Shown here piece by piece: positions 1-8,434 of a stretch of 64,000 nucleotides of DNA. The notes under the pieces are model-generated. The model was not told the origin of the DNA, did not search any database, and saw nothing but the letters and a program-made list of their open reading frames with translations. The stretch lies in the NCBI GenBank assembly GCA_965212505.1, contig OZ243123.1:682001-746000 (forward strand), in the 5' to 3' direction. A program made the translations under genes and the position numbers. Within the stretch, counting starts at the first letter, position 1, and each line of letters starts with the position of its first letter. Source of the stretch: JAHEKO01 sp965212505. Lineage in GTDB: Bacteria > Acidobacteriota > Thermoanaerobaculia > Multivoradales > JAHEKO01.

Positions 1-337
1 GATCGACGCCCGCCACGCCTGCCAGTCGACCGAGAATCTCGAGGTTCTCTCGGGCGGTCAGATCTCGGTAGAGCGCGATCTCCTGCGGTACCAGGCCGAG
101 CCGCCCGCGCACCTCGGCGCTCGACCGTGGGTTCGCGCCCAAGACCGTGACGCTGCCAGAGTCGAGCGTCAGCCGCCCGCAGATCGAGCGCACCAGCGTC
201 GTCTTCCCTGCGCCGTTTGGGCCGAGGAGGGCGAGGATTTCGCCACGGCCGATCGACAGACACACGCTGTCGAGCACCACGCGCTCGCCCCGGGTCTTGT
301 GGGCGTCGACGACTTCCAGGACGGTGTTGCCGCTCAT
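1..337 (-). CDS. ABC transporter ATP-binding protein (C-terminal part beyond window)
   Basis: The reverse strand reads an open frame from an ATG at 335-337 to the window edge, so only the first ~112 residues are present. The Walker A motif GPNGAGKTT is clear at about residues 38-46. It is followed by the Q-loop region LGLVPQEIALYRDLTARENL, typical of the ABC-2 or multidrug export ATPase class; signature and Walker B lie outside. The gene starts 10 bases after the prenyl synthase stop codon on the same strand, so the two are probably co-transcribed. Substrate cannot be told without the partner permease. The frame is missed by tools that need a stop codon. Confidence 0.9.
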   Translation of the reverse strand, partial: MSGNTVLEVVDAHKTRGERVVLDSVCLSIGRGEILALLGPNGAGKTTLVRSICGRLTLDSGSVTVLGANPRSSAEVRGRLGLVPQEIALYRDLTARENLEILGRLAGVAGVD

Positions 338-347
338 CGAGGCGACG

Positions 348-1277
348 TCAGACGTTCGAGACAGCCAATCGCGGCTTCCGGCCACCGATCAATCCGAGTG
401 CCGCCTCTGCGAGCGGAGAGCTGCCGAGATCGACCGCTTCGAGCGCGGCGACGGCGTTCCGCGCATACGTCTCCGCAATGCGACGGGCCTCCTCCACGCC
501 CAGCACCGACACGTAGGTCGCCTTGGACTGTGCGTCACAGTCTGGACTCTCCTTGCACTGAGCACCGGAGCTGGGACGGTCGTCGAGGTCGTCCTGCGCT
601 TGGAAGCAGAGGCCGAAGTTCCAGGCAAAGGCGCGAGCTGCCTCCAGCTCGCCGTCAGAGGCGCCTGCGATGAGTGCGCCGGACTCTGTTGCGGCGACGA
701 AGAGCGCTGCCGTCTTGTGAGCGACCATTCGTTCCAACTGCTCGAGATTCAAGCCGCCGCTGGTGGGCGCCTCCATGTCCTCTTCCTGCCCGGCGATTGC
801 GCCTCCGCAATCGCCTAGTGCTGACGAGAGTCGGCGGACCAGTCGGACTCGGGTGTCGCTGTCGAGCTCTTCGGCCTCTGCCAGCAGACTGAACGCCCGA
901 TTGAGGAGGGCGAACCCGGCGAGTGTCGCGGTCTCCAAGCCGAACTCGATGTGGTTGGCCGGCATGCCCCGTCGTTCGCTGGCATCGTCCATGAAGGGGA
1001 AGTCGTCGACGATCAACGAGGCCGCGTGCACCATTTCGAGAGCGCAGGCGGGATCGAGCGCCGTCTCCTCGTTGCCGCCGAAGGCGAGTGTCGACTGCAG
1101 CATGAGCACCGGGCGAATTCGCTTGCCGGGCGCGAGCAGGCTGTAGCGGATCGCGGCATGGAGCTTCGCCGGAGGTACCGACGATTCCGGCACGAGCTCG
1201 GCGAGGCGCTGGTCGACGCGCTCCCTGAGAAGCTCCGGCTCGCGGGTCGAGTTGATCGACGTCAAGTCATTCAGCAT
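348..1277 (-). CDS. Polyprenyl synthetase family protein (farnesyl/geranylgeranyl diphosphate synthase-like)
   Basis: A 309-residue trans-isoprenyl diphosphate synthase, the usual length. Visible motifs are KRIRP (IPP binding), a first Asp-rich motif in VDDFPFMDD, KTAALF, and a second Asp-rich motif in FQAQDDLDD. These bind the Mg-diphosphate of the allylic substrate for chain elongation with IPP. The residues before the first Asp-rich motif are bulky and hydrophobic (HAASLIV), but chain length cannot be assigned by eye. The gene heads a transcription unit with the ABC ATPase that follows 10 bases downstream. It may make FPP/GGPP for quinone, carotenoid or lipid-carrier synthesis. Confidence 0.9.
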   Translation of the reverse strand: MLNDLTSINSTREPELLRERVDQRLAELVPESSVPPAKLHAAIRYSLLAPGKRIRPVLMLQSTLAFGGNEETALDPACALEMVHAASLIVDDFPFMDDASERRGMPANHIEFGLETATLAGFALLNRAFSLLAEAEELDSDTRVRLVRRLSSALGDCGGAIAGQEEDMEAPTSGGLNLEQLERMVAHKTAALFVAATESGALIAGASDGELEAARAFAWNFGLCFQAQDDLDDRPSSGAQCKESPDCDAQSKATYVSVLGVEEARRIAETYARNAVAALEAVDLGSSPLAEAALGLIGGRKPRLAVSNV

Positions 1278-1655
1278 CTATGGGTAGCCTCAGCTCCTGA
1301 GCAGACCTCTGCCGAAAAGGAGCTCCAGATGAAGTTCCTTTCGCCCGCCGCCCGACTTTGGGTGCAGGTACATCTTAACGGAGTGGCCCAAGCCGTACCG
1401 CGGCGTCCGGAGCCGACTCGGTCGCCGTTCGAAGTCATCCGACGCGCTCCCCACCGTTTCGGTGATCGGCCAGCGAGTTGCGGTCGAGTACGAAAGTGAT
1501 CGTGTGGCCGGCTTCGGAAGTCATTCCGACTCACGCGACCTGGAGAGTCTCTGGGAGCTGCTGGAAAGTACTTAGCGTCAGTCGTGAAGTATCCTTGATC
1601 GGGAGTTCGCGCAGCTTCAGGTGATCGCGCGCGCGGCAAGGATGAGGAGGCTGAG
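1278..1655. other. Intergenic region, no gene recognised
   Basis: This 378-base divergent region lies between the prenyl synthase start and the secreted-protein gene at 1656. Open frames here have no recognisable protein sequence and read like shadows. A good ribosome binding site (GAGGAGG) sits just before the ATG at 1656. I see no tRNA, strong terminator or convincing promoter pair. Confidence 0.5.
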
Positions 1656-2546
1656 ATGGGTGCCCGCAGGACAGTCCTCGTGTTCGCAACAATCGCTCTG
1701 GTCGGCGGTGGGGTCGTTTCGCAAGATCTCTTCACGGCTTTGGGAGACAACGGCGAGCACCATTTGGTCGTCGCTGGGGACGGCAAGGTCGGCGTCAACA
1801 CCGAGTTTCCGTTTGCATTCCTCGAGGTGCGCCAGCCCGGCTCTGGAACGTCACGCCTGATGAACGTGGTGTCGACGGGCGACCAGAGTCAGATGGTCAA
1901 TCTAGAACGCACGACGCCGTTTGGCTTCGGCGGCAACGATCTTATTCAGCTCGTCTTGCCCGACTCGAACAACGGTGGGCAGTTCATCGAAGCGGAGATT
2001 CCGGGAAACGTTCGATTTCGAGTAGATGCCGATGGCAACGTCCGGGCAGACGGGACGTTCTCTGGCGGTGGTGCTGACTTCGCCGAGCTGATGCGCATCA
2101 CGAGCGGGCGAAGCTCCGCCACGCCGGGCGACGTGTTGGTGATCGATCCTACGCAGCTGCGGTCTGTCGTTCCGTCGACGGCCGCGCGATCCACCCTGGT
2201 GGCCGGCATCTACTCGACTCGGCCCGGCTTCCTCGGCTCGGAGCACGACCTTGATCTGGTCGCGAGAGGTCTTGCGCCTGACCAGGGGAGGGAAGGCAAC
2301 CCGATGAGTGCCCTTGAGGTTGGGCGGGCTTTGGGTGAAGTGCCGGTTGCGGTGGTAGGCATTGTGCCGGTCAAGGTCTCAGCAGAGAACGGCGCGATCA
2401 TCCCGGGCGATCTCTTGGTGACTTCGTCCATTCCGGGACACGCCATGCGGGACGGTGAGCCACGGCTAGGCACGATCCTCGGCAAGTCTCTGGGCTACCT
2501 CGAGGAGGGCACAGGCACGATCCAGGTCCTCGTGACGCTGCAGTAG
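1656..2546 (+). CDS. Secreted protein with C-terminal autoprocessing-like fold, function unknown
   Basis: 296 residues with an N-terminal signal sequence (MGARRTVLVFATIALVGGGVVS). The middle is rich in Gly/Asn and resembles the trimeric beta-structured repeats of tail-fibre-like proteins (DGKVGVNTEFPFAFLEV). From about residue 140 it reads GGADFAEL followed by GDVLVIDP and GDLLVTSSIPGHAM. That pattern recalls the conserved C-terminal module of many bacterial surface proteins related to peptidase G2/S74-type chaperone domains. The family is not firmly recognised and the catalytic residues were not identified. The start is fixed by GAGGAGG eight bases upstream. It ends two bases before the converging DUF1579-like gene. 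Confidence 0.7.
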   Translation: MGARRTVLVFATIALVGGGVVSQDLFTALGDNGEHHLVVAGDGKVGVNTEFPFAFLEVRQPGSGTSRLMNVVSTGDQSQMVNLERTTPFGFGGNDLIQLVLPDSNNGGQFIEAEIPGNVRFRVDADGNVRADGTFSGGGADFAELMRITSGRSSATPGDVLVIDPTQLRSVVPSTAARSTLVAGIYSTRPGFLGSEHDLDLVARGLAPDQGREGNPMSALEVGRALGEVPVAVVGIVPVKVSAENGAIIPGDLLVTSSIPGHAMRDGEPRLGTILGKSLGYLEEGTGTIQVLVTLQ

Positions 2547-2548
2547 CT

Positions 2549-3523
2549 TCAGTTCTCCTTCGAGGTCATCCGGTGCTCCCGACTGCCTCTGCCGTAGGTG
2601 AGGACGTCGCCGTCGAACGCGAAGGAGATCGCCTCGCCGGTCTCTGAGGCCATCTTCAACCAATCGTCCTCCGACGAGTAGGTGAGGAGGCCCGAATCTC
2701 GGCGCTGGTCGAGCACATCCACCTCCCAGCGAGAGGCGCCTCCGATCCAACTGAAGATCAGGAACTCTCGCGACGGGCCGCTGTCGAAGAACGCCATCAC
2801 CGCGCACCCGTCGAGGACTCGGTAGGCCTCGAGGGTCGCTTGGTCGGAGCTCCACGAGCCGACCAGTCGTTCGTAGGGACGGAACTCTTCTGCACTACAG
2901 CGCGCTCCGTCGACAAACGTCGGTACATTCGAGCGGTCGAGGGGCCAGACCGGATCGACGGAGCGGCGAGTCCATTCCATTCGCCAGTTCTTGGCCCAGC
3001 TCTGCCCCCCGTCTTTAGACCAGAGATCGTCCCAGCGTAGGGAGAACGGTGTGATGTCGTTGAAGGAATATCGGCCTCGCACCTCGTTGCGCTCGGGGTC
3101 GGTGAACGAGGTGTGGAAGTCACCGCGCCCGTGTCGGAACTCGCCCTGGAGCCTCGACTTGCTGGCCTGATTCCGCCCCGGCCACAGAAGCGAGAGCACC
3201 CACTGCTCGAGTTCCGGGTCGTAGTAGCGGAGACTGTAGCCCTTGATGGGGGTGGAGTCCCAGAGCTCCAGGATCGCCTTGCCGTCGAGGATCGAATAGA
3301 TGCTCGCTCGAGCGGCGACCGAGTCGAGAAACGAAAGATCTTTCTGCTTCATCCTGAGGTTGACGTCCCACGAGCCGATCCAGAAGTCGAACTGGCGGTG
3401 TGGGTCGCTGGCGTGGGCCGAGTAGGCGCGCACTGGTGTCGCTTCGACCCGCGCTCCTTGGCCTGCGGCTGCGCCCGGCAGCAAGGTCAAGAGAACGAGA
3501 GCGATCAAGGCGCATAGCTTCAT
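2549..3523 (-). CDS. Secreted DUF1579-like protein, probably two tandem domains
   Basis: 324 residues with a signal peptide (MKLCALIALVLLTLLPGAAA). At about residue 45 it reads HRQFDFWIGSWDVNLRM, the Phe-x-hydrophobic-Gly-x-Trp opening typical of DUF1579/lipocalin-like beta-barrel proteins. A second half starting near RLVGSWSSDQATLEAYRVLDG looks like a degenerate repeat of the same fold. Function of the family is not established. A 7-bp inverted repeat lies about 18 bases upstream of the start and could be its operator. A related single-domain protein is encoded at 11814-12356. Confidence 0.75.
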   Translation of the reverse strand: MKLCALIALVLLTLLPGAAAGQGARVEATPVRAYSAHASDPHRQFDFWIGSWDVNLRMKQKDLSFLDSVAARASIYSILDGKAILELWDSTPIKGYSLRYYDPELEQWVLSLLWPGRNQASKSRLQGEFRHGRGDFHTSFTDPERNEVRGRYSFNDITPFSLRWDDLWSKDGGQSWAKNWRMEWTRRSVDPVWPLDRSNVPTFVDGARCSAEEFRPYERLVGSWSSDQATLEAYRVLDGCAVMAFFDSGPSREFLIFSWIGGASRWEVDVLDQRRDSGLLTYSSEDDWLKMASETGEAISFAFDGDVLTYGRGSREHRMTSKEN

Positions 3524-3540
3524 CGACGACTCCGTAGTAA

Positions 3541-3555
3541 TTGACTAGTAGTCAA
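3541..3555. promoter_or_regulatory. Perfect 7-bp inverted repeat, candidate operator
   Basis: TTGACTA-G-TAGTCAA is a perfect dyad with a single central base. It is placed 18 bp upstream of the start codon of the minus-strand secreted DUF1579-like gene. Its size and symmetry fit a winged-helix or TetR/MarR-type dimer site. The regulator is unknown and no copy was noticed elsewhere in the window. Confidence 0.45.
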
Positions 3556-3717
3556 CCGGTTCCCCACTGTACGTTGTTCGGCGACTGGAGTTCTCGGAAC
3601 GGCAGCGGACGGGGTCTTCCAGGGCGCGGTTGGTCCTGTAAGAAGGGCCGCTCGTGCAACGGAGGGATCCCTTCACAACCGTTCCGCGTACCAGAGCCAA
3701 GCGACCCGATCGACTCA

Positions 3718-3764
3718 CGAGTCCGGGTGCCGGACTCGAACCCTGGACGGCGTCTTTCGACGCC
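3718..3764 (+). promoter_or_regulatory. Two strong hairpins in the leader of the VWFA gene
   Basis: Two perfect hairpins lie just upstream of the ATG at 3787. The first (3718-3738) has a 9-bp stem CGAGTCCGG/CCGGACTCG with a GTG loop. The second (3749-3764) has a 6-bp stem GGCGTC/GACGCC with a TTTC loop. A purine-rich ribosome-binding region follows. They could form a structured 5' UTR. I could not match them to a known riboswitch class. Confidence 0.4.
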
Positions 3765-3786
3765 TTTGGAGAAAAAGGGGACGTCT

Positions 3787-5496
3787 ATGTGCAGGAAGAT
3801 GCTTGGGATTCTCGGGGTCGCCGCGCTCGTCGCCGGAGGCTTGTCGGCGCAGGAGCCAGTGGGTTTCGACGACGAGATTCGGGTCGACCTCGTGCTCGTC
3901 GATGTTGTGGTGGAGGATCGCAGCGGTGCCGTGCTCGACCTGGAACGCCAGGATTTCCGGCTGTTCCATGATGGGACACCGGTGGAGATTCGTCAGTTCA
4001 GCCGGCCCGCCGGCGCGGCCGCCGGCGCTTGGGAGGACTCGTCGACTCCAGACGGGCTGGGTCAGAAGGTTGTCGTCTTTGTCGACAACCTGCACCTCCA
4101 GCCGAGTTCGCGGCATCGGGTCTTTGCTGCTCTCGGTGATGCCCTCGAGTCAGAGTTGGCTGCCGACGCCGAGGTCATGGTTGTTGCGCATAGCGGGACG
4201 TCGGAGGTTGTACTGGAGATGACGTCGAACCGTCGGGCCTGGCGCAGGGCGCTCAGCGAGCAGGCGCGTGGCGGCGCCGTCAGCCTCATGGCCTCGAACG
4301 ATCGGAACAGCGTCTTCGAGACGATCGGAGACCTCGCGCAGCGGTACCAGATCGCGCCCGGAGGAGCGGTCGACTCGCACTGCCGGGAGGTCGGTTTCGT
4401 GGCTCGGGCGCATGCGCAGCAGGTGAAGGGGCGCGTGCTCGGAGCGATCGGAGAGCTGGGTCGATTCGTCAACTCGCTGGCCGGCTTTGATGGACCGAAG
4501 ATGCTCTTGCACGTCAGCGACGGCATTCCCCTCATCGCGGGGACCGAGGCCTATCGCTTTGCGGCGGAGCTGTGTAACGGGACCGGCGCGAACAAGGGAC
4601 TCGAAAGCTCGACCGACGTGACGGCGACGGATCTGATTCGCTACAACAACTGGGATCCCACCCAGGTTTCGAACGAGCTGAGGGAGTTCGATACCTCACG
4701 GCAGTGGACCGAGCTGGCCAGTCAGGCGAACGCCTACCAGGTGAGCTTCTATCCCTTCCAGGCGCACCAGAAGACCCTCAGGTCGAGCAGCGCCACGACG
4801 AGTGTCGTGCGGTCGTCGTTCGATGTCGAGCGAGAGGGTGAGCGGAATCGACAGGACAGCCTCATGTTGCTGGCGCGCGCAACCGGTGGCGTGGCGACGC
4901 TCGGCTCGAACGACGTGACGCCCGCGCTCACCAAGATGCGTGACGATGCCCAGTACAGCTACCAGCTCGCGTTCGAGTCGCCGACTCCTGGCGACCGCCG
5001 ACGCCACGCGATTCGCGTCGACGTCGAACGGCCCGGCGTGAAGCTCCGCTATCGAAGCAGCTACATCAGCAAGTCGGCCGAGGACGGTGTTTCTGACCGA
5101 CTCCTGTCGGCGCTTTGGCACGGGTTCTCGCGCAATCCTCTCGACGTGGGTCTCGAGGTTGTCGAAGCGCGGGCGCAGCGCTCCGACGCACCGAATAACG
5201 TCGACGTTCGTGTGAAGGTGCCGTTCGAGCGGCTGATCCTGCTCGACGAGGCGGAGGGTCGCCGAGCTCTGTTCACGGTCTTTGTGGTCGCACGGGACGG
5301 CCGGGGACGTACGACGCCGGTGGGGCGGAAGACGATCCCCGTGCAGGTTCCGCCTGACGGGCTCGAGGAGCACTTCGTCTACTCCGTTGCGGTGCCCGTT
5401 CGCGCCGGCGACGGTTCGATCGGAGTTGCGGTCCACGATGAGTTCGGGCGGCAGGCCTCGTTCGTCACGGAGAGGGTGAGCGTCCCCGGAACGTGA
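3787..5496 (+). CDS. VWFA-related secreted protein (acidobacterial TIGR03436 type)
   Basis: 569 residues from the ATG at 3787, chosen because a purine-rich RBS precedes it and a signal peptide (MCRKMLGILGVAALVAGGLSAQ) follows; the open frame runs further upstream without a credible start. After the signal it reads RVDLVLVDVVVEDRSGAVLDLERQDF. That is the 'V..V.V.D..G..V..L...DF..F.DG' opening of the VWFA-related domain expanded in Acidobacteriota. A beta-rich von Willebrand A-like region follows (KVVVFVDNLHLQPSSR, MLLHVSDGIP). The family is extracytoplasmic and its role is unknown. It is the strongest taxonomic hint in the window. Confidence 0.85.
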   Translation: MCRKMLGILGVAALVAGGLSAQEPVGFDDEIRVDLVLVDVVVEDRSGAVLDLERQDFRLFHDGTPVEIRQFSRPAGAAAGAWEDSSTPDGLGQKVVVFVDNLHLQPSSRHRVFAALGDALESELAADAEVMVVAHSGTSEVVLEMTSNRRAWRRALSEQARGGAVSLMASNDRNSVFETIGDLAQRYQIAPGGAVDSHCREVGFVARAHAQQVKGRVLGAIGELGRFVNSLAGFDGPKMLLHVSDGIPLIAGTEAYRFAAELCNGTGANKGLESSTDVTATDLIRYNNWDPTQVSNELREFDTSRQWTELASQANAYQVSFYPFQAHQKTLRSSSATTSVVRSSFDVEREGERNRQDSLMLLARATGGVATLGSNDVTPALTKMRDDAQYSYQLAFESPTPGDRRRHAIRVDVERPGVKLRYRSSYISKSAEDGVSDRLLSALWHGFSRNPLDVGLEVVEARAQRSDAPNNVDVRVKVPFERLILLDEAEGRRALFTVFVVARDGRGRTTPVGRKTIPVQVPPDGLEEHFVYSVAVPVRAGDGSIGVAVHDEFGRQASFVTERVSVPGT

Positions 5497-5547
5497 TCAG
5501 GGGTGGGAGCTCCGCAACCGGCTCGAGTGGACATGTAGACTCGCGCG

Positions 5548-7074
5548 ATGGAGAAGAAGGACGCCCGCCGCGAAGCGATTCTCGAAGTTCTCCATGAGCG
5601 CGGTGGACTGCGCGACGGCGTTTCGAAGGACGTTCATCGAGAGACGGGCGTTCCCGAGGCGGACATCTACGGCGTCGGGAGCTTCTACCATCTGCTGTCG
5701 GATCCCGACGCCGGCGTGCGGGTCTGCCAGGGGCTCTCCTGCAAGCTGGCGGATAGCGACGGGCTGAAGGCGCGATTCGACGCCGAGGGCAAGACCTCGT
5801 GCTTCACCGCCTGTCTCGGTCGCTGCGACATGGCGCCGGCGTTTTGGGATCCCGACGACGAACCGCCGCTCGACGACTGCTCGCTCTCGCCCTCGAACGA
5901 CGACCACGCGATCGACCTCGCGGCTCCGGACGAAGCCGGCTACAAAGCGATGGCCAGAGCCCGAGAGAAGGGGGGCGAGTGGGTCATCTCCGAACTCGAG
6001 GCGTCGGGCCTGACCGGCCGTGGTGGCGCGGGCTTTCCCGCCTTCATCAAGTGGCGCGCCGTGCGGCAGCAGGCCGAGACCGAGCGCTACGTGGTGCTCA
6101 ACGCCGACGAGGGCGAGCCGGGCACGTTCAAGGACCGCGAAGTCATTCTGCGGCGGCCACATCGGGTGATCGAGGGGCTGGCGATCGCGGCGTTTGCGCT
6201 CGAAGCCCAGGCGATCTACGTCTACGTGCGCGGGGAGTTCGGCAGGGTGAAGAAGGTGCTGATGGGCGCTCTGGAAGAGGCGCGAGGACTCGGCGTCATC
6301 GTCGACTCCGTCGAGTGGCATTTTGTGGACGGCCACGGCGCCTACATCTGTGGCGAAGAGACGGCGCTCCTCGAGGCGCTCGAGGGCAAGCGCGGCATGC
6401 CGCGGATGAAGCCCCCGTTCCCGGTGGAGAAGGGCTTCCGGAACAAGCCGACACTCATTCAGAACGTCGAGTCGATTGCCTGTGTCCCGTCGATCTTGAC
6501 CCGAGGTGGCGCCTGGTTCCAAGAGGCAGGCCGCACGCAGCCGGGCTCCAAGCTCTACTGCATGTCGGGCCACGTGGCGCGGCCCGGCGTCTACGAAGCG
6601 CCGATGGGTGTGACCATGGCCGAACTGATCGAGATGGCTGGTGGTGTCGTCGGCACACTCAAGGCGTTCTCGCCCGGTGGCGCCTCCTCCGGCTTCCTGC
6701 CGGCGGATCGTGTCGAGGTCGCGATGGACTTCGCCGCGCTCCAGGAGCAGGGCAGCATGCTCGGTTCGGCGGGTGTGGTGATTCTGAACGACACCGTCGA
6801 CATGGTCGAGGCGGCGCTCAGCCAGGCGGTCTTCTTCGAGGACGAGTCGTGCGGCCAGTGCGCGCCCTGCCGAATCGGTACCCAGATCCTCCGCCAGACC
6901 CTCGAGCGCTACCTGAGCTCGGGCCGCGACGCCTCGACGTTGGAGTTTGTCGATGACGTTTCGTGGGGGATGTGCGAGGCGAGCATCTGTGGCCTCGGGC
7001 AGGCGGCGTCGCTGCCGTTGACGAGCGCGATGGAACACTGGCCGGAAGAGTTTGGCCTCGGTCGACCCGACTGA
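5548..7074 (+). CDS. Formate dehydrogenase flavoprotein subunit: fused NuoE-NuoF-like NAD-binding protein
   Basis: 508 residues carrying two complex-I-like modules in one chain. Residues ~1-110 are NuoE-like (thioredoxin-fold [2Fe-2S]) with Cys pairs CQGLSC and CLGRC. Residues ~140-500 are NuoF-like with GRGGAGFP (FMN site), NADEGEPGTFKDR (NAD site), and the [4Fe-4S] motif CGQCAPC with the last Cys in MCEASICG. Such fused subunits accept electrons from the catalytic subunit of NAD-dependent formate dehydrogenases and reduce NAD+. The catalytic subunit is encoded at 8435, separated by an esterase gene. A cytoplasmic soluble complex is expected. Confidence 0.93.
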   Translation: MEKKDARREAILEVLHERGGLRDGVSKDVHRETGVPEADIYGVGSFYHLLSDPDAGVRVCQGLSCKLADSDGLKARFDAEGKTSCFTACLGRCDMAPAFWDPDDEPPLDDCSLSPSNDDHAIDLAAPDEAGYKAMARAREKGGEWVISELEASGLTGRGGAGFPAFIKWRAVRQQAETERYVVLNADEGEPGTFKDREVILRRPHRVIEGLAIAAFALEAQAIYVYVRGEFGRVKKVLMGALEEARGLGVIVDSVEWHFVDGHGAYICGEETALLEALEGKRGMPRMKPPFPVEKGFRNKPTLIQNVESIACVPSILTRGGAWFQEAGRTQPGSKLYCMSGHVARPGVYEAPMGVTMAELIEMAGGVVGTLKAFSPGGASSGFLPADRVEVAMDFAALQEQGSMLGSAGVVILNDTVDMVEAALSQAVFFEDESCGQCAPCRIGTQILRQTLERYLSSGRDASTLEFVDDVSWGMCEASICGLGQAASLPLTSAMEHWPEEFGLGRPD

Positions 7075-7264
7075 CCCGCGCCTACGTATGGCTGCTCGGC
7101 GGCGCAGTCCAGATCGCACACGGGTCTACCGAATCGAGTCGGCCCAGGACAACCCCGAAGAGAGCTGAGAGCTCCCGAGGGACGCTCCCGCTCGATTCCG
7201 CAGGGGGCTGTATTGCCGACGGTGAGGGCGCTTCTTGCGGTGGCGTTGAAAGGGAGCGCTTCGG

Positions 7265-7312
7265 CCCGGTAGGGCAACGCCTACCACCCGTCGTTCGGGT
7301 GGCGGGAAACCG
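7265..7312 (+). other. Structured intergenic RNA candidate
   Basis: The 268-base gap before the esterase gene contains GGTAGG/CCTACC (68-73 with 80-85 of the 7200s), CCACCCG/CGGGTGG (7284-7290 with 7296-7302), and a small CGG-GAAA-CCG hairpin (7303-7312). The first two share bases 7284-7285, so they compete at the margin. No riboswitch consensus was recognised. Confidence 0.25.
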
Positions 7313-7342
7313 ATGGCTCGCGCTTTCGTACCAACTAGCGAC

Positions 7343-8230
7343 GTGAGACAACTATGGAGCGCCTGGAGCTTCTCGATGCTGCTTGTGTGCAGCGCGCTCG
7401 CTGCAGCTGCGACGCCGGCCGGCCGAGAACCCGTGCCAGTGCCCGCACCGTCACTCGGCCCGGAGGCGACGGTCGAGGCCGTCGTTGGAGAGCCGCTTCC
7501 ATCCGGCGTCGGCGACCGACCGACTGTCGCCGTCGTCTTCCTGCACGGGTGGAATGACGACGCGAGCGCGTGGCAGCGTCTCGAGGGGCCGAGGCGGCTC
7601 GCGGAAGCGGCCGCAGATTCAACACGCTTCCGCTACTTGGCGGTTGCTCCCACCGGAGGCACCTCCAGCTGGCTCGACTGGCGCGACGGCTCTGCGAAGT
7701 GGGAGAGCTTTCTGGCCGTGGATCTGTCGGCTTGGCTCGCGCGTGAGTACGGCACCGTCGGTGTCGTCTTCGTCGGAACCTCGATGGGAGGGGAGGCGGC
7801 GCTGCGCCTCTTCTTTCGGCGACCCTCCGAGATCGCCTGCGCCGCGGCTCACAGCGCTGCCATTCAACCGCTCGATCCAGCCGACCTGCCGGAGTGGGCG
7901 CGCCAGGGGTTCGCGCAGTCGCGCGAGCTTCGGGCGCAGTGGGGGGCGCCCATCGATGCCGACTTCTGGGCGAAGAACAACGTCTTGCGGCTTGCTGGAG
8001 CGGCCGCTCTACCGAAAGCTGGCGGGGTCGCTCGGGTGTACTTCGACGTCGGGCGCGACGACCACCTGGGGTTCGACCGAGGAAACGTCGCGCTCAGTGC
8101 CCGCCTGGCCGAGTTGAAGTTCCCTCATACCTTCGCCTTGAGACCTGGAGGGCATGGCGACGAGTTCACCTCGAGGCATCTTGGCAAGTCGCTCTCCGCG
8201 ATCGTCGATTGTGTAGAAGCCGTCGACTGA
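7343..8230 (+). CDS. Secreted alpha/beta hydrolase (esterase D/PF00756-like)
   Basis: 295 residues from the GTG at 7343, chosen because a hydrophobic signal peptide (WSFSMLLVCSALAAAA) begins directly there. The alpha/beta-hydrolase signature is complete enough. There is VVFLHGWNDD (oxyanion-hole strand), nucleophile elbow GTSMGG with Ser near residue 147, an Asp in FDVGRDDHLGF, and a C-terminal His in RPGGHGDEFTSRHL. The pattern resembles putative esterases related to S-formylglutathione hydrolase and feruloyl esterases. Its place between two formate dehydrogenase subunit genes is odd. An exported enzyme is unlikely to act in cytosolic formate metabolism, so no functional link is claimed. Confidence 0.8.
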   Translation: MRQLWSAWSFSMLLVCSALAAAATPAGREPVPVPAPSLGPEATVEAVVGEPLPSGVGDRPTVAVVFLHGWNDDASAWQRLEGPRRLAEAAADSTRFRYLAVAPTGGTSSWLDWRDGSAKWESFLAVDLSAWLAREYGTVGVVFVGTSMGGEAALRLFFRRPSEIACAAAHSAAIQPLDPADLPEWARQGFAQSRELRAQWGAPIDADFWAKNNVLRLAGAAALPKAGGVARVYFDVGRDDHLGFDRGNVALSARLAELKFPHTFALRPGGHGDEFTSRHLGKSLSAIVDCVEAVD

Positions 8231-8251
8231 AGGCAGTGTGAGGGAAAAATG

Positions 8252-8282
8252 CCACCCGCTCGGACCAGGCCCAAGCGGGTGG
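8252..8282 (-). terminator. Terminator-like hairpin downstream of esterase gene
   Basis: CCACCCGCT and AGCGGGTGG form a perfect 9-bp stem around a 13-base loop, 21 bases after the esterase stop codon. The A-tract lies on the 5' side, so the U-tract would be read on the minus strand (ATTTTTC). Yet no minus-strand gene lies to the right within range. It may stop antisense transcription, or act on the plus strand without a U-tract. Confidence 0.4.
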
Positions 8283-8434
8283 GCGAGGAGCTCGTAACCC
8301 GAGCTCAGGGAGTTTTGTTGGGTTGAGGCGTGCTCCGGTTCAGGATTACGAAGATTATAACAAGTCTTCGTGGCGCGAGGGGCTCGTGTTCTAGAAGCCG
8401 GCCTCGCCGGCGGGATGGCATACTAGGAACCGCC

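Noticed and set aside
1271..1801. 176-residue minus-strand frame between the prenyl synthase and secreted genes
   Set aside because: Overlaps the start of the 1656 gene, no recognisable sequence, Arg/Ser/Pro-rich shadow composition.
3700..3780. tRNA-like T-arm (GGTTCGAGTCC) on the minus strand
   Set aside because: No acceptor stem, D-arm or anticodon arm fits around it; the bases are explained by the two leader hairpins.
8287..8306. Plus-strand terminator from the GAGCTCG/CGAGCTC palindrome
   Set aside because: Short 7-bp stem with an interrupted T-stretch; cannot be told from a chance palindrome.
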